DNA from: Zoroaster sp. YZ-2022 | Lineage: Eukaryota; Echinodermata; Asteroidea; Forcipulatida; Zoroasteridae | Assembly: GCA_029582265.1 (NCBI GenBank) | Contig: CM055827.1 | Span: forward strand, 3,333,423-3,397,422 | Direction of reading: 5' to 3' | DNA: 64,000 bases | Shown: piece after piece, positions 42,626 through 55,821 of the stretch | How the letters are laid out: every line of letters begins with the position of its first letter | Numbering within the stretch: position 1 is the first letter of the stretch | Position numbers and translations under genes: made by a program | Notes under the pieces: generated by a model | Database searches by the model: none | What the model was told of the DNA's origin: nothing | Seen by the model: the letters and a program-made list of their open reading frames with translations, nothing else

Positions 42626-44712
42626 CAGGCGCGGATCCAGGAAATTTTTAGACGGGGGGCACACTCAACACGGACAAATGCGAGCGCGAAGCGCGAAGCC
42701 CTTACGGCGTGGGGTCCGGGGCCCGCTTAAGGGCCCCGGAAAATTTTGGATTCTGGATGCTCTGTGGTGCAATCTGAGGCGATTCCTGGCCAGTTTCACC
42801 TGACTTTTTTTGCAAAGGTTTTCAAGATTATATGGAGAATATATATCAGATAGATATATATATATATATATATATATATCATTATTTTAGCCATTATTTT
42901 TAGCCATTATTTTAGCAATGTTATGACTACAACAATATAAGTTTCTCCCTCCCCGATTTTTGGCATTTAATTTGCAGTTTTTGACTTCAGTTTGAATTCA
43001 TCCGGAATTTTTCTTGGTTTTAATTCAGTCCAGTTTAAATTTTCAAGAAAAGGGCTTGATTTCATACTGTTCCTTGCCCTGTGTTAAAACCATCGGCAGA
43101 TCAGCTGCAAGACTCATCGTACTTCGCAGGCCTATGCGTACTGGCGTAGAATCCGACAGTAAATTGACATCGGCGATTGTAATTTCCACACGGTACCCCG
43201 ACCCTTCTTCATACGAAACGGAACAATTTATAGACGTGGAGCAATCGGGTCAAGAAACCAGACTAGCTTGCTTTGCACCCGATCACAGACTGCCGATTGC
43301 AAACGAAATGTAGACTCACTAATAAGTATTTGAAAAAAGTCACTATAATCATCATTGGAAATTGATACAAAAAATCCACTTTTCTCAATAATGACAGTAC
43401 ACCAAACTGAAGGCGCTGTTCACCTTAGATGGTGGCTTTATTTTTTACTCTTCACCCTTAATTTTTAATCCTTTTTTATCAACCTTTTATGAGACACATC
43501 CTTGGATTTTTTTATCACCGAAGCTTCTGTGGAAAATCAAATATAATATAAAAGACACTGCAATCAATTAATTGCCATAATGAGGCTGTGTTAAACTTTA
43601 TGAAATCATCTCCATTAACTAAATTCGTGGAGGAAAATTGTCTTCAAGAATGGGTTGACTAAAATAAATCAATCAGTTCCTCAGAAGATTGCTAAGGGCT
43701 AACCGAGACTGGCCTGAAAGTCCATCGAAGAGAAATTATACTTCACACTGGTTAGACCACATCTTTGATATGGGAGCACTGCTTGGAATCCCCATATCAC
43801 AAAAAACATCTCTTCGCTTGAAAGAGTCCAGAGACGAGCTGGCGTTCAGAGCGGCAAGACCTGCCTGTCGAACTTACGGCAGAAGTCAGTTGCTTTAAAC
43901 GTCGACTTTCTGCCGTGTCTAATTCAAATAATGTAAATTTTTGGGTCATTATTTGAATTAGATACGGCAAAAGTTCGGCGTTTGAAGCAGGCCTATAAAC
44001 AAAACTTACTAACTAGTAACTAACGGAGAGATGATACGACCATAATTTTGTTGAGATGCATCACAGCCTTGCATTCAAGGCTATATTCACTGCAAAGGAA
44101 TTTTGGCAAGGAGCCCAGATAATTAAGCTGCTCAAACGAAGTATACTACGTGATGTACTTTGGTCAAAGAACGTTCGTGGTTTTTGGGTACCAATTTCAA
44201 CGATCAAAAAAAATAATACATGGTTTCATTACTGGACATGATGGCACTGGATATTTTATTAATTGAAAAGAATGTTTCCGTTTAGGCCACTCAAAAAGGA
44301 TTTTGGCAAAACTAGCAAATCATTCAGTCAAGTGATCAATTGTTTCCCGCTGGCTGTGGCCATTTAACCGGTAATAAACTCCCCCAAGAGAATTAGATGT
44401 TGAGATGGAGAGAGTTGAAATCCCCGAGCTCCGGGAAATACTTCAGTTTTCTCTCAAAAGAGGGTTTCAGTTCCATGGCATGATTGATAACCTTTTTTTC
44501 TTGTTGCATTTTTCAGTATTTATTTTATGCCAAAGTAGACACAGCAGATGTTTAATATTGTCGCCGGTATTTTTGTTTAGGCTTCTCCTCCTTTTCTCTG
44601 ACCTCCCCCTCTTTTTTCCCTTTTTTTTCCTCCTTTTTTTTCCTTTTTTTTTTTTACTCAATTTACCCGGGGGGCACGTGCCCCCGCGGCCCCCCCCCTG
44701 GATCCGCGCCTG
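42626..44712 (+). mobile_element. non-autonomous DNA transposon, copy 2, 2087 bp
   Basis: Here both 15-bp ends are perfect (CAGGCGCGGATCCAG at 42626-42640 and its complement at 44698-44712), with TCTAA at 42621-42625 and 44713-44717. GC-rich subterminal GCGAAGCGCGAAGCCC is intact here and altered in copy 1. It contains the LINE RT relic at 43683-43875 and the 40-bp-arm hairpin at 43893-43987. Confidence 0.78.
43683..43875 (+). pseudogene. LINE reverse transcriptase relic, copy 2
   Basis: As 6945-7137. The segment keeps a LERVQRRAG-type block in one frame and traces of the LVRP motif in another. Confidence 0.5.
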
Positions 44713-44958
44713 TCTAATTCCCAGGGTTTGTTTCCCCGGACCCTCGATTGTCCGCTATGAATATGCAATCCATACAAGGCCGCTACATTTGCTCATGCAT
44801 ATCCAGCGCCAACGCAATGCATAATGCAACACCAGCGAGAGCCTTGCGTGCGTGCCACACCCTCCCGCCACGTGGCTTGGAGCCGTCCTTTGGACTTAGG
44901 TATATTTTTCTCCTACTTTCCTCGGAGTCCACCCTACACGCCGAACACAGTTCGTGGG

Positions 44959-45842
44959 TGTAGCACGGCCAAACAGTCACCGTGACTGACCCGCTCCGTC
45001 ATAGGCCTTGGTCCGTGTGCCGTGCTCCCATGCGCTACCGCTGCTCCACTCATGCAATAGCTTAGCACCCCAGTAAGCATTACCCCTTGAACACACCCTC
45101 CTTTCTGAGTTGTCACTCACTTTACTTTCGTCAAATACTTTCCTTATATGGAACAAGGACCTGTTGTATACCCTGATTTTGCACACGTTTCTACACTTAG
45201 ACGCGAAAGGCAAGCTTCTCATTGGCTAAGACGCTAAACTAGGCTAATATTTTATTCATTCCTAGGCCCCAGATTTCTATATAAACCCAGAGATTTCCTG
45301 ATCTCGGGGAAGTGCGGTTCCGAATGATATCTGCGCGACTCAATCCGATCCATGACAGTGCGGTATACCGAAATATTACAGTCCAGTGCCTTGTTCGTTG
45401 AACCAATGGTGCAGTGCGTCGATATGACCATTGGTTCGCCTAGCTAGTGCGGTCTGATACACACTCTGGCCCAATCCAGACACCCCGTGTAGTCAAGCCC
45501 TGGTGGTCCCCGTCGTCGAGACCGACCAGCCGTCCGTCTCTCGGTGTAGCAGTGCCCGTAACCGTATACCGAGTGACAAGCCGCACGAACGAATGATGGT
45601 CCTGGCTGTATCCGATCCCTTTGTAGTTGGTATTACTCATACACACCATTCGGAACTCGTATGTCTAACTATTAAGTCTAATTACTGAACTACGCTACCA
45701 CTCTTTTTTATATGTCATTAGTGCCTTTTATTGTTGTCAAATACAAAGAATTTAATAAACCAACCCCATTTCATTTTGTCACAACAAAGTTTGTGTCCGC
45801 CCTATTTTGTTGACCCACAGTAGTATAGGGAATGCAATAACA
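44959..45842 (+). mobile_element. 5' LTR of element A, copy 2
   Basis: TGTAGCACGGCC...CAATAACA, 884 bp, followed by TGGTGGCTAGCGGTGGG. TATATAAA is at 45278-45285 and AATAAA at 45754-45759. Fifteen extra bases compared with copy 1 are spread as 1-4 bp pieces, so this is probably the more faithful sequence. Confidence 0.68.
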
Positions 45843-46055
45843 CTGGTGGCTAGCGGTGGGATACAAACTTTAACACTCTATCGATATGAGAACTTTTATG
45901 AACACTTATAGTTATATGTAAACCCCGGCACGACTATAATGCCAATGTTAGTCAGTCTGTTAGAAGAAGCACCAACGCCTTCACTGCACGTATCAATGAA
46001 CAATAGTCTATGACCTTCTAGTCTCCATTTCCAGTATAGTGTACCCAAAATCACC

Positions 46056-47275
46056 ATGCCGAAAAAGTTTCGTAAATCACGTAGGCTTAATGCCTCAGCA
46101 GAAGCCGGCGACCTTGAAACGTCATTTGCGTCTGTGTCACTAGGCAGTGACGAGATGACCCAGCTGGAGACCCTCAGAGAAGAGCTAAAGCAGGCAGAGA
46201 AACGTGCAGTGGAGGCCGAGCAAAGGGCAGCAGCACTAAGTCGAGTGCGCCCTCTCTGGCTGGGATACCCCCGTCTCAATCCGACAAATCACCGGCGCTC
46301 ACCGATGACTCCCCGTACACCCAGACCCCCATTTTTCAAGTTCCCCAGTCAAGAACATCATGAATGAACTCTTAGACAAACCAGTGTCACCAGCACCCGT
46401 GCCCACATCCAAGAAAATGTTTGATGTTCCCTTGCCTAGGCAAGGTGAATTCAACGGTACAATGGCATGGGAAGGATTCATCCGTCCCTTCATGGGCCTA
46501 GCAGAGGTCTGCGGATGGTCTGCAAGTTTCGCCTCGTCAGCAGCCTCAAAGGGAAAGCTGCTGAATTTGTCTTCCAACAACTTGATCCAACAACTTGATC
46601 CAACAACTTGATCCATCCACCGTTGAGGACTTCTCTGTAGTGATGCGGTTTACCGCTTTTACGGAGTAAACAATCCAGATCCAGATCCAGATCCAGAACT
46701 AGCGTCGCTCTGGAAAGCCGGTTTGCCGAACGCCTCCCCCAGAACACTTGGCTTGCTCTGCTCGAAAGCAAGAAATTTCTGCCCAAAGACAGCCTGACCG
46801 AGTATGTTGCAGACATACGCCGCCTAGTGATGCAAGGGTATCCCACAGCAGATGCTGGCACACGAGAAAGTATCACCCTCCGTCACTTTTTCAAGGGGCT
46901 CCCTGACCAACAAACTGTAGTGTCCATTGGAATGACAAACCGAGGAGGCGAGGACGGCCGTGGAAAATTTCATGAGTTTGTGGGAAAGCGTAAACCCGGC
47001 TAAAAATTCCCTCCGTGTCCATGCCGTCCAAGCCGCAAACCAAGCCCCATCCTCCAAAGCCCCAGTAACAGAGACCGACTATGTTACTCAAAAACAAATA
47101 TCCCAGTTCACAGAAAATATCGACCGCCGACTAACCAGAATAGTTCGATTAATTAATAATTAAAAAATAAAAATGGTGCACAGTCAAAGGCGACCAATGT
47201 GGCCTGCTATAGCTGTGGCGAACTCGGCCACTTTGCCAACAGTTGCCCCCAACATGCGGCGAAGAAAGAGCCGAC
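46056..47275 (+). pseudogene. element A Gag, copy 2
   Basis: Coiled-coil N-terminus from ATG 46056, capsid-like middle, CCHC knuckle at about 47204-47248. Fewer frame changes than copy 1, but a short tandem duplication of CAACTTGATC (46576-46612) and a TAA near 46667 still interrupt it. Both copies share these two defects. Confidence 0.75.
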
Positions 47276-47348
47276 CGCTACCCAACCCCCACAAAGGGAA
47301 AACTAGAAGGGACCGTGCCGTCCGGCCTGGCATCGGTCCAACCCTCGT

Positions 47349-48047
47349 GTGAACACTCCATTATCCGAATGGGCAGGCAGCCATTTACAGCATGTCTGCT
47401 TTTTACAAGTACAAATATACGGTTTAAACACCGAACTTTTAGTAGACACAGGGGCGGCATCGCTTTTCAGCATGATTCCCGCCGAAAAACGCCCTCAACT
47501 TAAGTCCCCATATGAACGTGTAAAACTGGAAACTGCGAACAATGAACTTATTGAAGTTGATGGTATTGCCACCATGGACATTAGTACTGGCGAACAACAA
47601 TTCCAGTGGGACGCGTTTGTTGCCCCTCATTAAGAATGAAGGAATCCTCGGCTACGACTTTTTGTATTTCTTTGACTACATACTTGAGGCACGGCGCGGC
47701 ATACGTATTGCTGGCACTTGGGTGCAGTGGACGGTCAAGGGTTCACCTCCATGTGTAATGCCAATTTCATTGAAAGAAAACACCACCGTCCCAACATGCA
47801 GTGAATAGATTGCAGAAGGCGTAACCGATACTCATAAACTGTGGTAGAAGCAGCAGTAAACAAGAACATCGATCAAAATCTCGTGGTCGGCAGCTCCCTA
47901 GTTGACCCCAGACGGCAAGATATCGGTATACCTGTCCGGATCATGAACACATCACCAGAGAACATTGAACTCCGGGCAGGTACAGTCATTGGACACCTGC
48001 ACGAGATTGACGCAGTTGAACTCATAGACGAACAAGAGAACCGCTAA
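47349..48047 (+). pseudogene. element A protease region, copy 2
   Basis: One frame (47349-47633) carries ELLVDTGAASLFSMIPAEKR with the Asp-Thr-Gly active site uninterrupted, unlike copy 1. The linker frame 47841-48047 follows after the shared stop. Confidence 0.7.
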
Positions 48048-48087
48048 ACAGATCATCTCTATCGAGCGATGCGCGTATGCAGAGTGC

Positions 48088-49040
48088 ATGCATGCAAACC
48101 TTCATCCTCAGTCGCACCCAACGCCCCAAACCCCCGTGATGCCCCCGAAAAATGGTCCGAGAACCTCGGCAAACTCTATGAGAGGAGTTGTAAAAATCTC
48201 TCCTCATCAACAAAAATCATTGGCGGAACTTTTGACAAGGCACGTGAACACTTTCTCCAAGTCCGCTGAAGACTTGGGCCAAACAGCAATAGTGGAGCAC
48301 GCTGTTGACACTGGTGACACTCGCCCCATACGTCAGCCGCCCAGACGCCCCCCAAAAGCATTTCAGGGCGAGGAAGAGAAAATACTGAAAAGCCAACTGA
48401 AGGCAGGGGTGATACAAGAATCAACACCCCCCCTGGGCTTCACCAATGGTTTTTGTGGGAAAAAAGACGGCACGACACGCCCATGTGTCGACTACCGAAA
48501 GTTAAATAACGTAACGCGCCGTGACGCGTACCCGTTACCACGGATTGATGACTGTCTAGATTGCCTCAGTGGAGCCAAGATTTTCAGCACACTTGATCTG
48601 CAGTCAGGCTACTGGCAGATTAGGATGAAAGAGGAAGACCGTCCTAAAACCGCGTTCGTGACCCGTAGTGGCCTATTTGGACTTTGTAACGCACCGAGCA
48701 CGTTCGAGCGTTGCATGGAACTTGTGCTTAAAGGGTTACAGTGGAAAACCTTGCTGATATATCTTGATGACGTCATCATCATATCATCAACATTTCAAGA
48801 ACACATACAGCGTCTTGAAGAAGTTTTGAAACGGCTCGGAAACGCCAGGCTGAAACTAAAACCAAGCAAGTGTGAGCTCTTCCGTGAATGGTGTTAAACC
48901 AGATCCCAGCAAGGTTGCTGCAGTTCAAGACTGGCCGACACCTAAGAATATCACTGATGTACGCTCGTTTCTTTGACTCTGTTCTTACTATGATCGTCGA
49001 TTTATAGCGAAGTTCTCGACGATAGCCAGTCCCTTAAATC
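48088..49040 (+). pseudogene. element A reverse transcriptase, copy 2 (269-codon frame)
   Basis: A continuous frame 48088-48897 covers the RT leader, VDYRKLN, LDLQSGYWQI, CNAPSTFERCM and YLDD (48760-48771). The same gene in copy 1 is broken before 11630 by single-base losses, mainly in A and C runs. The TGA in VRSFL(G)L near 48974 is shared with copy 1. Confidence 0.9.
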
Positions 49041-49766
49041 GTCTGTCAAACCGCGTTCGAAACATTGAAAGCCGCACTGACAGGTGATGAACTTATGTCG
49101 TACCCCGATAACGACGGACTTTTCATTATCGATACTGATGCATCGGATACCGGTATCGGCGCCACCCTGTCACAAATTCAGTGGTGCGAACGAACACCGA
49201 AAGAAGAAGAGCGACCGATAGCGTATGCTAGCCGGTCGATGACCAAACCTCAACGGCAATACTGTACGACGAGACGTGAACTACTTGTTACATATGTACA
49301 GTATTTTAGGCACTACTTGCTTGGCAAGCAGTTCCTGATTCGCACAGACCACAGTGCTTTGAGATGGATAATGACATTCAAAGATGCAGTTGATCAAATG
49401 GCTCGATGGCTAGAGATTATGGCCCAGTTTGACTTTAAGATTGAACACCGTGCAGGAAAGAAACATGGCAATGCAGATGCCCTCTCTAGGGTGCCGTGTG
49501 ATCCTGACGAGTGCCCGTGCTACGACGGCAGAACCATCCTCACTGATCTACCTTGTGGTGGTTGTGGCAAGTGTGTCACTAAGAGTGAACTGTGGTCCGA
49601 CGACGACGTAATCCCCCTATCGACCAGGCGAATTCATGCTACCTCTGCAGATAAGGTAGAATCCCCTCAGAACATTCCCGATATTGTCAAATCTTCATGC
49701 AGTGAAGATCCCATGATGTTCCAACTTGTTACGTCCCAGGTCCCGAACTTTCATCTGATGGACTAG
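49041..49766 (+). pseudogene. element A RNase H, copy 2
   Basis: Frame 49065-49766, as 12252-12953, with IIDTDASDTGIGATLSQ. Here IAYASRSM and ADALSR are the usual residues where copy 1 has Gly in each. Confidence 0.85.
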
Positions 49767-50209
49767 AAAAAGTTCAGCCTATCCCCTTCGCCACAGTTCT
49801 CATACTGATGGCAACAGTGGTAACACTCCTCTTTGGTGTTATTTATTGCAAACTCGGCAACTGTATTTGGCGCTCGTGCAGTACAGTTATCAATGACATG
49901 TGGGTATCGACTCCCATCGGCCGTTTGGCAAACACAGCTGGAGAAACTCCCGGACAAGCCGTATTGTCCAACGCCTCGCCAGGGATAATGCAACAAGATG
50001 TGATGTCAAAGTCAGCAGAAAACTCCTCCGAAACTAGCAATTGTCAGAACTAAATCAGCCTGGTTATTAAGAGTATTCACACCACAAATAACGCACCACT
50101 CGAACCTTCTGATATTCCAATTATTTTATTTATAAAAATCTACAACTTCTTCCACTTACATGTCCGTTCAGTTCCGATTAATATTTACAAAACCACCAAA
50201 TATTCCAGT
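49767..50209 (+). other. element A remnant before element B, copy 2
   Basis: Counterpart of 12954-13391, with the same AT-rich end and the same junction to element B. Confidence 0.45.
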
Positions 50210-51190
50210 CCGTCACTTGATTTGCTTGTACGTGTATTATAGTCGATTTTATGATGGTGCATACACAGGTACCCAGTGGATAAGATCGTCAAAATATAGC
50301 GCCCTCTGGCATCGCCACTTGGAAAAGTTGGCCAAAGTAAAAGCCGTCTGGAAATTTAAAATGAATCGACTGTTGCCATAATTTATGAAAGTTATAAACC
50401 CCCTAGTGACAAATCACTAATCAATTTTTAAAATCCCAAATATTAAATGTCTTTTCTAAACAGAATAATGTTACATTCAATTCAAATTTTACAACACATT
50501 TCTTAAACTTCGCTTGAAAATAAATATCGCCAATCTACCTCAAGTGAAATATCAAGTAAAAGAACATCAAGGTTATAAATTATACTTCAGTCAAATATAT
50601 TATCAAAACCAATGTGTTTAACTTACGGTTGACGGTTGATCTTCCAACTTGTCTCCCCTCTCGCCAAAAGTTGGTAAAACTGGCAGAATTTACCTTGAAA
50701 AGCACTCTGATAAAGAATGTAGTATACAGCACGACTAACAAGCCTGAATACTTGCTAAATAAAATATATCAAGAGCCTGAAATACTCCGACTATAAAAAT
50801 ATTTGCTGCAGCAGAGCAGAGTGTAAGACAGTCCTCATAGATTGAGGTCCAGGAGACAACTCCCCTCACATTCCTCAAAACCTTACAACCTTTTCCACCC
50901 TTTACATCTACATCTCATTTACATCTCATTCAATCTTCAACCCTTCACCTCTGACTCTATTTAAACTCAAACTTACCTCATTGATATACAAATAATCCTA
51001 TGGGGGTTCCAACTCAGGAATTTCTAACCAGCACTATGTGCTTTAAACCTATTGTTATTTAATTATGCTATGTCGGTCAACCACGGCAGTGTTAGATTGG
51101 GCACTGGCCCAACTTATACATATTCATATACAAGGTTAAAAGATCATTAATTATTCACAACTAGTAGGGTAAGAAGGTTTCTCTGTGACA
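50210..51190 (-). mobile_element. 3' LTR of element B, copy 2 (same truncation)
   Basis: It lacks the same outer 98 bp as copy 1, so the truncation predates the duplication. The polypurine tract adjoins at 51191. Confidence 0.8.
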
Positions 51191-51329
51191 ATTCACCCCC
51201 TCTTTAAAAAAAAAATTTTTTATTTGAAAAACAAATAATTTTTTAATTCTTCACTGAAGAAACCACATACATACATGAAAAAACAAATGTTGCCCTTCCA
51301 AAGGTTTCCTTTTTGATCGTTGCTATTAA

Positions 51330-51998
51330 TCATTCCGCCATACAGCTCCTGCTAAGATAGTCAGCACCTATGTTATCTGCTCCTCTGATGGACTCTATTC
51401 TAAATCTGTAGGGCTGCAATGCTAGAGCCCAACGCATTACCCTAGCATTTGCCATCTTGGCCCGCTGCATGTATATGAGAGACTGGTGATCTGTTTGTAA
51501 AATGAATTCTCGACCATAGAGATAGGCCTCAAATTTATGGATGCCCCATACGACCGCAAGACACTCCTTCTCAATGGTGGCATATGATCTTTCTCGAGGG
51601 AGAAGTTTCCTACTGGCGTAGGCTACTGGAAATTTCCCTTCATTTTCATTTTTCTCTTGAAGAAGAACTGCTCCCAGGCCAGTATTTGATGCATCAGTGC
51701 GTAGCACAAAAGAATGTGTGCAATCTGGTAACTGAAGAATAGGGGACGTTGTTAGTTTGTTCTTCAGAGTACTGAAAGTGTTCTCTTGACTATCTCCCCA
51801 TCTAATGTGATTCGGTTCTTTCTTCTTTGTCAAGTCAGTCAAGGGAACGGCAATAGCTGCAAAGTTAGGTATAAACCGGCGATAATAGCCAGCCAGCCCC
51901 AGGAAAGATCGCAGCTCTTTTTTCGTCTCTGGCCTCTTTGCATCTTTGATTTTCTGGAGTTTGTCTGGTTGTGGCTTCATCTTACCCCCACCAACCAC
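51330..51998 (-). pseudogene. element B RNase H, copy 2
   Basis: Same 222-codon frame as 14511-15190, differing at few residues (A to T in QENTFST, I to V in NARVMRW). Confidence 0.9.
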
Positions 51999-52010
51999 AT
52001 GACCTAAGAA

Positions 52011-53126
52011 CTAAAGGGAATAGAACCCAATGTTGCACTTACTCGGTTTTGCTGTCAATCGGGCAGCCCTTAATCTGAAGAAGAGTTCTTCCAATGTTGC
52101 TAGGTGTTCTTGCCATGTTGGCGTGTGGACTAGAATGTCGTCGATAAAGTTATTTGTGTGTTTCATGCCCTTTAACGTACGTCTCATGATCCTGCTGAAA
52201 GAAGCAGGGGCATTGACTAGCCCAAAAGGCATCATACGAAACTGGTATAGACCATGAAGGGTAATAAAAGCGGTGGCTGCTCTTGATTCTTCCTTAAGTG
52301 GTATCTGCCAGTACCCTTTCGTCAAGTCTAATTTGCTGAAATATTTGTCTTGTGATAAGGAAGCAAAAATCTCTTCTGGATTTGGTATCGGCTCAGCATC
52401 AAAAACAGTGATGCGATTAAGACTTCTGAAATCAATACAAAATCTGATGGTTTTGTCTTTCTTCTCCACCAAAACAATTGGAGATGCGTATGGGGAATCA
52501 GATGATTCAATTACTCCTAATTTCTGCATATTAGAAATTTCATCTTGAACCGTGTCTTTGAGTGCGAAAGGTACTGGATATGGTCTGAGCCTTACAGGTT
52601 CATCTGACGTCAATTTTATTTCATGTTCTCCCATGTTAGTATTCCCAGGCATGTCGGTAAGGACATCTGGAAATTGGTGTAACAACATTTGGATTTGTGT
52701 TTTCTGTTCAATGGTTAGAGTATCACTTACCTTCACCTCATCTACCGTCTCCTTAGCCTCTAATGATGGAGAAACGAGGAGCTCTTCATCAAATACTTGG
52801 TTCGTCTCGTCATAGACGTCAGGGTCAACCAGTGCTGCACTAATGATCATTGAGTGAATCTGATAGTCATCCGCCTTCTTACTCTTTTTCTGAACCTGTG
52901 TATCTCGGTGGATGTAAAGCTTAAGAAGGTTAGCATGAAATGTTTTCACTTTACCTAACAGATCTATCTGATAATCAGTCTTGCCTAATTTAGCAATGAC
53001 AGGGAAGGGGCCTTTCCACTGTAAAAGTAGTTTATTATTATCAGTAGGAAGGAGTAAGAGGACATTGTCCCCCACTTTGAAATTACATTCCCTACTCCTC
53101 TTATCATAGTAGTATTTTTGTCTCAC
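52011..53126 (-). pseudogene. element B GPF module fused to reverse transcriptase, copy 2
   Basis: A single 371-codon frame begins with the integrase-tail GPF module (LQWKGPFPVIAKLG) and runs without a stop into RT (SPIVLVEKKDKTIRF, LDLTKGYWQI, FIDDIL) before the shared TAG. This physically links integrase tail and RT in the order integrase then RT, as in Gmr1-like Ty3/Gypsy elements, and shows that the break in copy 1 is a single-base event. Confidence 0.9.
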
Positions 53127-53181
53127 CTTGGCTTTTCTGAGGTTTTCCTGTGCAAGTTTGCAAGTGTGTTCTAGACGTTCT

Positions 53182-54031
53182 TTAAGGCCAATGACGTATT
53201 GATAATGTTGATCGTACTTCTGGTTCCTCTGGTGGGCTAGTCCATAACTCCTTTAGAATGGACATAGTTCCTCGTAGTGTTCTTCCATATAAAAGCTCGA
53301 AAGGTGAAAAACCTAAGCTGGCTTGAGGTGCCTCTATACGCAAATAAGAGTGGTCCGAGGTAACGGTCCCAGTCCTTAGGTCGCTCATTGGACATCTTTC
53401 TCAGCATCTGCTTCAAAGTGCCATTAAAACGCTCTACTAGACCATTACAGGCTGGATGGTAAGGTGTTGTTGTTAATTGACTGATAGATAATAGACGACT
53501 GACCTCTCTCATCAAACTTGACGTAAACTGTGTTCCTTGATCACTCAAAACCTCTCTCGGTACTCCAACTCGACTGAACATCTCCACTAGTGCCTCCGCC
53601 ACAGTTACTGTTTCTATGTTCTTCATGGCTGTTGCCTCAGGATATCTGGTCGCATAATCAACGACAGTCAGAATATATCTGTTTCCTTTGTCCGTTGCAG
53701 GAAAAATCGGTCCAACGATGTCGACAGCAATACGTTGAAAAGGCGTATCTATTAGTGGCATACTACCAAGTGGTACTCTGGACACTCTACCTTTGGGAAA
53801 TGTGCGTTGACACACATCGCAGGATTGAATGAAACGTTTGATGTCTGATTTTATACCTGGCCAAAAGAAACTCGTCATGATTCGATCAGTTGTTTTCTGA
53901 ACACCCTGATGTCCTCCCATAAGTGATTCATGAGCTAGCTTCATGACCTGTGATCTTAGCTTAAAAGGAACAACCACTTGATGGAAAACATTGTTATGAT
54001 CAACTTTAGGCGATTGAAATTCACGATACAT
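53182..54031 (-). pseudogene. element B integrase, copy 2
   Basis: As 16364-17213. CDVCQRTFPKGR and VVDYATRYPE are the usual residues here. The C-terminal frameshift is shared. Confidence 0.9.
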
Positions 54032-54600
54032 AATTCCCTTGTGATTGATAAAACTAAATGTCCATCTCGATGTACTCTCTTATTTTGAATATTGACTAAT
54101 TCTCTACAGCGACGCAGACCAGGGTCATTTTGTTGCTCTGTCTGAAGTTCTTCAGAAGTTACAATATCAGTTATGCTACTTGGTACCTTGAGACTTCGGG
54201 GTGGTTTCTCCTGTGCCTGTTTCTGTGCTCTTGTCTGGACTGCCAGGGCTATCTCTTGGGTAGGTTCTGTCAGGTTAACAGGTTGACTCGCGTCCCCTTG
54301 ATGAACTTGTTCTTCCTCACTCCAATTGGGATCAGGATCGGAAGGATCACGGACACCCTCAATGTTACCTAGAACCTAGATCAAATACCGGATGCTGCAT
54401 ACAAAGAGCAGTTACTGTACATGTATAAAATGGAGTGTTAACTTGAATCTTGGCAACGGGTAAATTTCTCACCGTGCCATCTAACATTACACAACTTCGG
54501 TGTTCCCCTGTGATTGAGTCGTAGGAATAAGACTATGGCGAACAACTACTCCACTACACCCACTATCCCTCAATACTGATACTTTGGTGCCTTCCACAAA
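54032..54600 (-). pseudogene. element B protease region, copy 2
   Basis: VLRDSGCSG is preserved. The flap-side half is additionally broken by an extra C at about 54373 (GAACCTAG). Confidence 0.72.
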
Positions 54601-55750
54601 ACCTGTCTTTACTGGCAAACCTGAAATATTTTGATCATGGCAAGCTGCACTCATTATTGGGAGTTGATGACCACACTGTAAGGTTACATGATCATCTTGT
54701 CTACAACAATCCGTTAATTCCATTGAAACCATGCAAGCAGATGTCCCTGTTGGTTGGTTACATTGACTACAACGAGCGGTACGATTATCTGTCGCTATGG
54801 ATTTACCTTGGTTTGAATTTTTATTTTCCAGTGTGGCACTGTCATTCTCTGGCATCACCCCAGCCGCAGTGGTTATCCGTGGTGATCTATACCTACAATC
54901 CCTAGCAATATGACCTTTCTTGTGACATATATAGCAGGCTCGATCACGGTTAGTCTGCGAAGATGATTGGTTGTCACGATGATAGTATGGCTTCGATGTG
55001 GAAGTTGGGCGCTGCTGGTTTGCGCCTGTCGATTCTGGTTTTCTGAACTTGTTTTGTGGTACACCTCTCTTATCGACCTGCTGGCTCTGTTGAGACACTT
55101 GCCCAAATGTAGTTCGTCTAGCTTCGATAAACTGTTCAGCCAGCTTTGCCATGCTGCTTAGAGTCTTGGGTGTTCTTTCCTTCAAAAAAACAGCAAGTTC
55201 TTGCCCACAATTGTTAATGTATTGTTCTTTCAGAACCAAATTCTTTATATCGTCGAATGATTTGTCTATGTGAGCTAGCTGTACTCATCGGTCAAAATAA
55301 TTATCAATGCGTGCTGCGAATTGTGTTGCTGTTTCAAACTTATCAGGTTTTCAGTCCGAAACTTATTACGAAAACCATCTTCTGTTAAATTATACTGCTT
55401 GAAGAGGGCAGTTTTCAGGACATCGTAATCGCTGGCCTCATGTACTGCTAATCGAGAATAAGTGTACAATGCTTTACCTGTTAATAACGCACTAAGGTTA
55501 ACTGCCCAATTATCTTTCTTCCACCCTACGGATAAAGCATAACGTTCAAATCTTTGGATATATGCATCAAGGTCATCCTTATCATCACAGAAAGTGGGTA
55601 ATTTAGGGGTTCTACTGTTCTTACTGGTACTTAAATAATGAAATGACCAAAATGTAGACCCACACATGTATAACCCAATTCTTTCATAGTACTATAAACT
55701 ACACATTAGCAAGTACATTCTAACGTCAATACAAATCTTATATAAATACA
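54601..55750 (-). pseudogene. element B Gag, copy 2
   Basis: Frames 54487-55239 and 55275-55667 cover most of Gag. The N-terminal capsid part is open for 130 codons here, while copy 1 is broken. The zinc knuckle reads CYICHKKGHIARDC. The stop at about 55275 is shared. Confidence 0.82.
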
Positions 55751-55821
55751 TGTAGGTTTCACCCTCACTGGCATTCGACAGGGTAATGAGAATGTGACCT
55801 TCTTTGGTCCTGACACCAAAA

